This document shows, in pieces, positions 57,650 to 64,000 of a stretch of 64,000 nt of DNA. Positions within the stretch are counted from its first letter, which is position 1. Every line of letters begins with the position of its first letter. The stretch is taken from assembly GCA_964034945.1 (NCBI GenBank), contig OZ035962.1:106154034-106218033 (forward strand). The letters are read 5' to 3'. Under the pieces are notes generated by a model that was given only the letters and a program-made list of their open reading frames with translations, was not told the origin of the DNA and ran no database searches. Made by a program: the position numbers and the translations under genes. The stretch comes from Chrysopilus asiliformis. Its lineage: Eukaryota; Arthropoda; Insecta; Diptera; Rhagionidae.

Positions 57650-59290
57650 TCCCTTCGATTTTCTTTAATTTTGTTACTGCAGAAAATTCCTTACGCAGTT
57701 TAAGGTTCAAATTTCACTGACATAATTTAGTACGTTTAATTAATTTTGGCTTCATTTTATTTCATTTCATCCCTACAAGATTCATCCAGAAGATTCATTT
57801 TTCTCTATGTATTTTCACCACCAATAATTTTTTTTAACTCTTTTTAAATTGTTGTTATTATATTATCATTGTTTTTGCAGAGTAAATGAAATGAAAAATT
57901 AGGTGCAAAAAAAAATTACATACAGTGTCCATAGTAGTGCTCAGTTAACATTTGTTGAGTATCTTCTATTTGTTGAAGTTTAATTAATATATTAAAAAAA
58001 AGTTGTCAAATAATAACTTCGGTAAGCTAAATTATTTTGTCTCAAACGGCATTAGTTTTATGATGCCCATAGGGCAAAATAACTCTCATACGGCGTAAGG
58101 TAAATAAAACAATTTCTGGAACAACTACTGAAATGGTAAAAAGGTATGTAATTTTTATTAAAATAAGAAGTATTTTTTTTTTGTGTATTTTCACCATTTA
58201 TATATTTATTTTGTTAGATTTTGGTATGTGGGAAATTGTCACAAATATAATATTATAATTGTTCGCCTCTTTTTTATTACTTTTTTTATTTGTATTTTTC
58301 TTTTGTATATATATAAAATTTTACAATTTGTGTATACCCTGTTCTGAATTTATTTTTACTTTATCGAGATAAAATTTGATTAGATTTTAATTATTTTTTT
58401 CGTAGATAAAAACTGATTCATTGCTAAAACAGGAAATCATTTTATTGGGATAGATTCTATAATCAAAAAGTGGTTGAAATTATTTACCGGCGATTTAAAT
58501 TCATTCCTTTCATAATTTATTTAAAAGTATCTTAATTTTTGTTTGTCGTTTAAAAAAAAACGATTTTACATAAACTGTTTCGCTTTTTTCTACATATTAT
58601 TTTTTTTTTTTTTTGTAATTTTTGTACATTTGGGTTTTCAGCGTATACAATCTCTAAAACAGAAATATAATTAAAGTTTTTATTATATATATATTTTTTG
58701 TTTATTCCGAAACACACATTATTTTTATTATAGAATTATAATACATTTTCTCCTAAATACATTTAGTGTTTTTTTTTGTTTATAAGTTTTGGTTAGGGCA
58801 AAATTTTTATGATTTTAAGTGCTAACCCTTTAAACTGACAAACTTAATTGGTATATTATTTTTTTTTACAAATATTTAGTTTATATTCACTTATTTCCTC
58901 AATTGAAAATTTTTGAGTTGTTTTTTTTCTTAGCTTCGTAAATTGTCTTGAAATTGCGAAATATTTACATCATCTTATTATGAAATTTATTTAAAATGTC
59001 TACTTTTTTTTGTTATCCCATCTCATTACTTTATTACAATATTTTGTATTTGGTTTCACATAATTATTTATCAAATATTACATTCACGACATTCATTTTT
59101 AACAAATAAAACTTCTTTACAAATCCTTTTTGAGGAATTGTTTTCCTTTTTTTTTAAACAATCAAATATTTTTAATTTTTGGCCAAAAATTTCCATTATA
59201 TAACTTAAGTAAAAACAATAAGGTTTTTGTTTTGAATACCCGACAATTCAACTAAAACGTTGTGTGTTGCATGTTGAAATCAGATCTCTT
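57650..59290. other. Very AT-rich non-coding stretch
   Basis: Long T-runs and no gene. It may belong to intergenic DNA downstream of the pipsqueak-domain gene. Confidence 0.4.
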
Positions 59291-59303
59291 GTTGAAATTA
59301 TAG

Positions 59304-59376
59304 AGCGTGCCGAGGTTTGAAGTCACGACCCCGGCTTACAGGCTGAGTGCTTTACCACTTGAGCCACTCCGCCACC
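59304..59376 (-). tRNA. tRNA-like sequence (pseudogene or SINE head)
   Basis: The minus strand has an A-box-like TGGCTCAAGTGG and a B-box-like GTGACTTCAAACC at tRNA spacing, with TGTAA at the anticodon position. The acceptor and anticodon stems do not pair well, so it is not a convincing working tRNA. Confidence 0.4.
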
Positions 59377-59744
59377 TGAAACTTGACTCTACTTGTTTTT
59401 AAAAGCTGTAACCGAACAATATCCTAAAAAGCGCATAGAAAAAAGCGAAAGACTTTTAGCAAGTCTGAGGTTCTTTTTTCAGGCCAAAAATCTTATATCG
59501 ACCAATAAACAAGAAAATGTCCTACCAAAAAAAAATCGAAATTTTATAGGAAACTATTTTTCAATTATAAGTTGTTAGATTATGTTTATTTCTAAAATTC
59601 TTTAAATAATAGTATTTGAACTCCATTTTGATAGAATTATAAAATAACTCTCTGTTTGTAAAAATTCAATGATAGGACAATTTCTTGTTTATTGAACGAT
59701 GTAGAATATTGTTTGATACTGAAAGTTTTTAAAACAGATTCCAG

Positions 59745-59800
59745 ATTTCCAGAGATTCCAGAGAGTTGAGAGATTCCAGAGAGTTGAGAGATTCCAGATT
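59745..59800 (+). repeat. Short tandem repeat AGAGATTCCAGAGAGTTG
   Basis: Two to three units of about 19-20 bp directly upstream of the MITE at 59852. Confidence 0.8.
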
Positions 59801-59851
59801 TGACTACAAAATGCTGTTTGGAATGAGATCACTTTTTTTAGTTTCTGACAT

Positions 59852-60097
59852 TTACCAGGGCACCAATGATGTATTCCGACGCGTCTCTGTCTTTCGACTT
59901 CGACGCAGCTTTTAACTCTTGACTTCGCCATATCAGCAGCTTCAAATTTCCTGGATTGACAGTCAGAATCACGTTTCGATTCATAGTGACGATTCCGCGA
60001 AATTTCAAGCTGTAGATATGGTGAAGTCAAGAGTTAAAAGCTGCGTCGAAGTCGAAAGACAGAGACGCGTCGGAATACATGATTGGTGCCCAGGTAA
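59852..60097. mobile_element. 246-bp fold-back MITE
   Basis: Arms of about 85 bp begin TTACCAGGGCACCAATGATG and pair with the right end with few mismatches. The two frames that cross it in opposite directions (59689-60030, 59919-60143) have the same peptide segment because of the palindrome, not because they are genes. Confidence 0.88.
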
Positions 60098-60099
60098 TA

Positions 60100-61850
60100 T
60101 ACTGTGTTGTATTTATGAAATTAATCACGTAGCAGCGGCGTAGCCAGGGGGTTTGATCAAAGAAGTGTTATGTTTTGGACCCCTCCCCCTAGCTTCGCCC
60201 CTGTCACGTAGTATTGGTATTTTTAAAGAAAACAAAACTATGCAAAACTCAAGTTTCATAAGAGGGCAAAAAGTGGGTTCCCGGTTTCAATTCGCATCGA
60301 TCATTTGATTTTGTGGTTGCGGCGTCAATTTTTCGCCCTTTTGTGTCACTTGGAAAAATCAACAACAAAAAAAGAAATTGAAAAAACAAACGTAATAAAT
60401 TTTTATTAAAGATTTATTCTCCATATTTTATAAAACATAAAACGTATTTCCATAATTCTAGAAATTCTTAATAAAAATAAAAAAATCAAAAAATTAAAAA
60501 AAAATAGTAAGAAATTCGATATAAATAAATTATAATTTTCTCTGCATTGTAAAAATAGTAATAATAATAAAAGTAAAAGTCTTCAACTTATTATAAAATT
60601 GTTTTGGTTTTTGCTTTTGATCGTTTCACATAAAACTAAAAAAATTAATTTATATTTGCGCGGCGAAAAATATTAAGTTGTGCTCTCAATTTATCACAAA
60701 CCGTTTTGCTCCTTACCCATGTTAAGTATTATATATTTAATTGTTTTTTTTTATTAATATTATTTAAATAATAGTTGCTTTGTGTGTTTTATTCTTGTTC
60801 GCCTTAAAATATAAGTAAAATCTTAAAATAGGATACATCTATTCATATATTTTTTAAAATTTCATTTTCGGATTATTAATCTTTAAGTACTTTTTTTTTA
60901 TTATCCATTCATTTTTTTGATTTATTTAATCGTAAAATAATTTTTCGTAATGATGCGAGTGTCGATTCCCACTTTATTTTAATATTCAATAATTTATTTG
61001 TTTTGCTTACCATTTGATTTTATTACATTATACATTTAAAAATGTTTTGTGTACCTTAAAACAAAATTAGTTTTTATAAATAACAGTTTTTTTATCTTCG
61101 ATTTTGCTTGGTTGCGGAACAAAACATTTTAATTCGTTGAAAAAAATTATCAAAAAAATCATGTGAAAATGAAAATTCTTTTTGTGTTTTTTTATTCTTC
61201 TTTGTGTGTGTCTAATTAAGGAAAAAGTTGGCCATCAGTTTATATAATTTGATAGATTTCTTTAAGTTGGGATTATATTAATTGGCAGAAATTGTTTCTA
61301 GTCTATTTCATAAAAAATAAATGTTGCATATTACAAACTTTTCTATGAATCAATCAAGTTTTAAATTTTATTGATTTCCTGAGTTGCATCTTCTTAAGAA
61401 ATTTCATTCAGAACTCAAAAAACGTCTCTTTTATGAATATATATTTTAAAATTTCAACATTAATATGTGATAAAAATTTTGATTTATCCCTATTTTAGAA
61501 AAACTTTTGGTATTATTGTGCCATTTATTTCATCATCAAATTTACTAAGAATTATTAATTTTTTTTATGCATTAATACCCTGTATATCATTTGTATTGTT
61601 AAGTCTATTATTATTATTATTCTAAAATGACAAGATTTGTATTTAATTTAGCAATACTCTGATTTTTTTAGTGCAAATCAAAATTTGTTTTCTGTTCAAA
61701 AAAAGCTGCAACTCAGGGTCCAGATTTTCTCCTATTGTCACAGAGCGCAATAAGAAATTATCGAAATTATTTAAAGTATTTAGTAAGGCACAGTAAATTA
61801 AATAAATAAATAAAAAATACGGTGCTTTCAATTATTCGTAAGTCAGCCAG
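60100..61850. other. AT-rich non-coding stretch
   Basis: No supported gene. It may include distal 3' UTR of the pipsqueak-domain gene. Confidence 0.4.
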
Positions 61851-61854
61851 AATT

Positions 61855-62220
61855 TACAAGAGGTCGCACAGTGGCCGCCATGACCACACCTCAAAGCGTG
61901 GTGTCTTATTTGTAACCTATGTAATCACGAAGACACAAAGTGGTCATTGCGATTCCACATTTAAGATTGCGACTTAATGATAAGAGTATGGTTAATCGTC
62001 ACTCTTCTTTGAATATGGGCTGTTCGAAATGTCCATCGTTTATATCATGAGGAATTTTTCATTTTCTTTTCAAGTGATTTAAATTTTTGTTAACAATAAG
62101 AAATATTGTTGATCTGTGATTAACAGAAAATATTTTGAAAAATAGCGCTAATAGCTGATTTCAGAATGACCACACTCTTCTTATTAAGTCGCTCTACGTC
62201 CACTGGACGACCTCTTGTAA
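61855..62220. mobile_element. MITE with TTACAAGAGGTCG ends
   Basis: Left end TTACAAGAGGTCGCACAGTGG-type and right end its near complement. GTGGTC/GACCAC motifs recur inside and just outside the right end. No target duplication is clear. Confidence 0.6.
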
Positions 62221-62224
62221 CTCA

Positions 62225-63089
62225 AGACCCCTTGAAACTCAAGTGGTCGCCGTGTCCTCACATTTAAGGCGCAGTTGCAAATTTAACACCCCTAATTTTT
62301 TCTGGAATGTAATTCGAAAATGCGTTTTTGAAATACCATAAATGAATCAATGAAATTCCGAAATTCCATTTTGAAACTAAAAACCTGTGTCGGTTTGAGC
62401 AACATAAAAAAAAATTCTACGCAATTGTTTTTTCGTTTGGCGCGAAAGCTTACCAAAATCTATAAAACAGTAGCGCAAAAAAGCTGATGGCGTATGCAGC
62501 GATTCTCGGCAAAAGTTTTGTGAAAATTACAAGAAAAATTTATTATCCTCCCGAGCATAAACACCAGCCACTACGCCACCAACGCAAAGCAACCAAAATA
62601 CTGAAAAATATATTATACATTCAACTAATTCAACTAATTATAAGATTTCCGTATATATTACAAATCGTAAATATTATATAAGTTTCAGTGATAAAATATT
62701 GAAAGTAACAATATAACAAAAAATCAAAAAAAAAATTATTCCATCACAGCGAAACAAATTAGAAAAAAAAGAACGAATTTCACAGCTAAAATATTTGTTG
62801 AAAAAAACATTGCACAGACTCCTCGCGTCAAATCAATAAGTAATGCTTATTGTAAACTTTGTCCAAGAAAGGAAATTCATAAACTATTTCGTATAAATGA
62901 GATACGAAAAATTAGAGAAAAATTAGAAATTCAAAAATTCTGACAAATGCCGGTTTCGAGCTTCTATAAAAATCGGTTTAAACGACCTACAATTACAATC
63001 AAATTCAATTTGACTAAATTAAAAAAAAAAGTAGAATTAAAAAAAGCAAAAAATTCTTCATAAAATATTTGAAATGAAAGACGGAAAAA
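62225..63089. other. Non-coding stretch, probable 3' UTR
   Basis: AT-rich, directly downstream of the pipsqueak-domain gene on its strand. The frame at 62487-62681 on the plus strand shows no domain. Confidence 0.4.
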
Positions 63090-63206
63090 CTAATAGGATT
63101 TGCTAGCATCGTTTTGGCGTTTTTTCTTCGCCCGCTTAGCCTTTTTCCGTGGCGGGAATAGATTCGGGAAGAAGATCGGGTTGACTGCCCAATCTTGCCA
63201 AAAATT
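63090..63206 (-). other. In-frame open extension after the TGA (readthrough candidate)
   Basis: Same frame as the exon above: 38 sense codons between TGA (63209-63207) and TAG (63092-63090). The peptide starts NFWQDWAVNPIFFPNLFPPR and goes on to a basic run KKAKRAKKKR, like a nuclear localisation signal. GC content is clearly above that of the DNA further downstream. NPIF and LFPP echo motifs in the exon. Readthrough of TGA is known for many fly regulatory genes. A sequencing error or strain-specific stop is the alternative. Confidence 0.6.
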
Positions 63207-63832
63207 TCAATCCTGCCCGTTCTGTTGCAGCAGTTCTCGCCGCTCATCCCGATTGAGGGCCAGCGGCTGTGGAAAATCATCTTCCAACGATTGTTTCGAT
63301 CGGTCGGATTTACAGTCTTCATCCATATTCATGTGCAACGGAGGCTGATGTCGTTCCGGAGGCAGAAGGTTCAGCATTCCTAGTGGGAGTCCTGGAAACC
63401 CACCCGGGAAATCTGGATAAAAACCGGGCGGAAATGGATTGAATATGGGATTTGGACTCGATAGCATATCCGAAGGCTCTGAACTAGAGCTGCGTTGCAT
63501 TGGTCCGTCCATGTCCTTGACATCCTTGCTTCGATTCTCATTCATACTACCCTTACTATTATTGTTATTGCTGTTCATTCCCATGGTCAGGAGCTCAATT
63601 GGTGGCCCACTGATGCAGTCTTTTCTCAATTGCTCCAGTTTTAGACTCTTCCCGTACTTCCCTCGGACGTACATTAGCAGGGAATTGTAGGGAATCCCGA
63701 ATATTCTCGACGCTTGACTGGTGGTCATTTTCTTGTTCCAAACGTGTTGCAATGCTTCAGTCAATTCGGCATTCGTCCAGGATCTGGGAGGTCCGCCTCG
63801 TGGCGCCGAATGCTGTCCCTTTGGTCGAGACA
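63207..63832 (-). CDS. Pipsqueak-domain transcription factor, last coding exon (BTB-psq family, perhaps jim lovell)
   Basis: The exon opens after TTTTTTACAG (AG at 63834-63833), with one base of its first codon in the previous exon; the apparent GTG start is not real. Residues about 15-65 form a psq-type helix-turn-helix: SWTNAELTEALQHVWNKKMT, ASRIFGIPYNSLLMYVRGKY. Such domains bind DNA in the nucleus and are usually preceded by an N-terminal BTB domain, which would lie beyond this window. A proline/phenylalanine-rich stretch (NPIFNPFPPGFYPDFPGGF) follows, then an acidic-basic end QQNGQD and TGA. The family is clear. The jim lovell assignment is from memory of the psq sequence and is tentative; bab and ribbon have different psq helices. 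The frame continues after TGA. Confidence 0.88.
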
Positions 63833-64000
63833 CTGTAAAAAATTGGACAAATTAGTTAAGATTTTGTGATATCGAGTGATTATTTTTTGTGTTGAGTGTC
63901 CGTAAAATACATTGCACTTTAAGGTAGGAGAAGAGGTTTGGGGTATTTTAATGGTGTTGCACTATCCTAAAATCTCGAAAAAACCGAGTAGAAGGCCAAG

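Noticed and set aside
59689..60143. Frames on both strands sharing the peptide VKSCVEVERQRRVGIH
   Set aside because: The shared peptide comes from the inverted arms of a MITE read from both sides.
63014..63322. 102-codon minus-strand frame overlapping the pipsqueak exon
   Set aside because: It is in a different frame from the domain-bearing one and has no domain.

Overview
The window is eukaryotic, AT-rich insect DNA, most likely from a fly (Diptera). Three things point this way: spliced minus-strand genes with GT-AG introns, a Penelope-type retroelement, and dispersed repeats with (GTCY)n cores like the dipteran mini-me/DINE elements. The species cannot be named from sequence alone. Genes are sparse; most of the window is intron, intergenic DNA and nested transposable elements.

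Region 1 (111-9700) is one 9.56-kb insertion flanked by a 13-bp target-site duplication. It holds four Penelope-like copies: two near-identical arms facing away from a head-to-head centre near 4880. Each arm is a 5'-truncated copy followed by a complete copy (855-codon reverse transcriptase plus GIY-YIG endonuclease). Each copy carries a hammerhead ribozyme core in its 3' region.

Region 2 (10.2-12.6 kb) is a three-level nest of hAT DNA transposons, each with its own 8-bp target duplication. The innermost carries a broken zinc-finger coding remnant.

Region 3 (14.8-18.3 kb) is a dispersed repeat whose short GTCTGTCA tract has grown to about 2.56 kb. A copy at 49.6-50.5 kb has only about three units. 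Region 4 (20-27 kb) holds a perfect 46-bp hairpin, a 12-bp minisatellite, a TA-flanked MITE, a fold-back MITE and one half of a 785-bp repeat pair.

Region 5 (27.1-36.5 kb, minus strand) is the goliath (gol) gene: signal peptide, PA domain, one membrane segment and a RING-H2 finger, in five coding exons. Two further in-phase exons downstream predict a second C-terminus. MITEs and a mini-me-like repeat lie in its introns.

Region 6 (37-63 kb) is mostly non-coding and rich in MITEs, LINE 3' fragments, minisatellites and a pogo-like element. Region 7 (63.09-63.83 kb, minus strand) is the last coding exon of a pipsqueak-domain transcription factor. Its TGA stop is followed in frame by 38 more sense codons with a basic, nuclear-localisation-like tail, a candidate for stop-codon readthrough.
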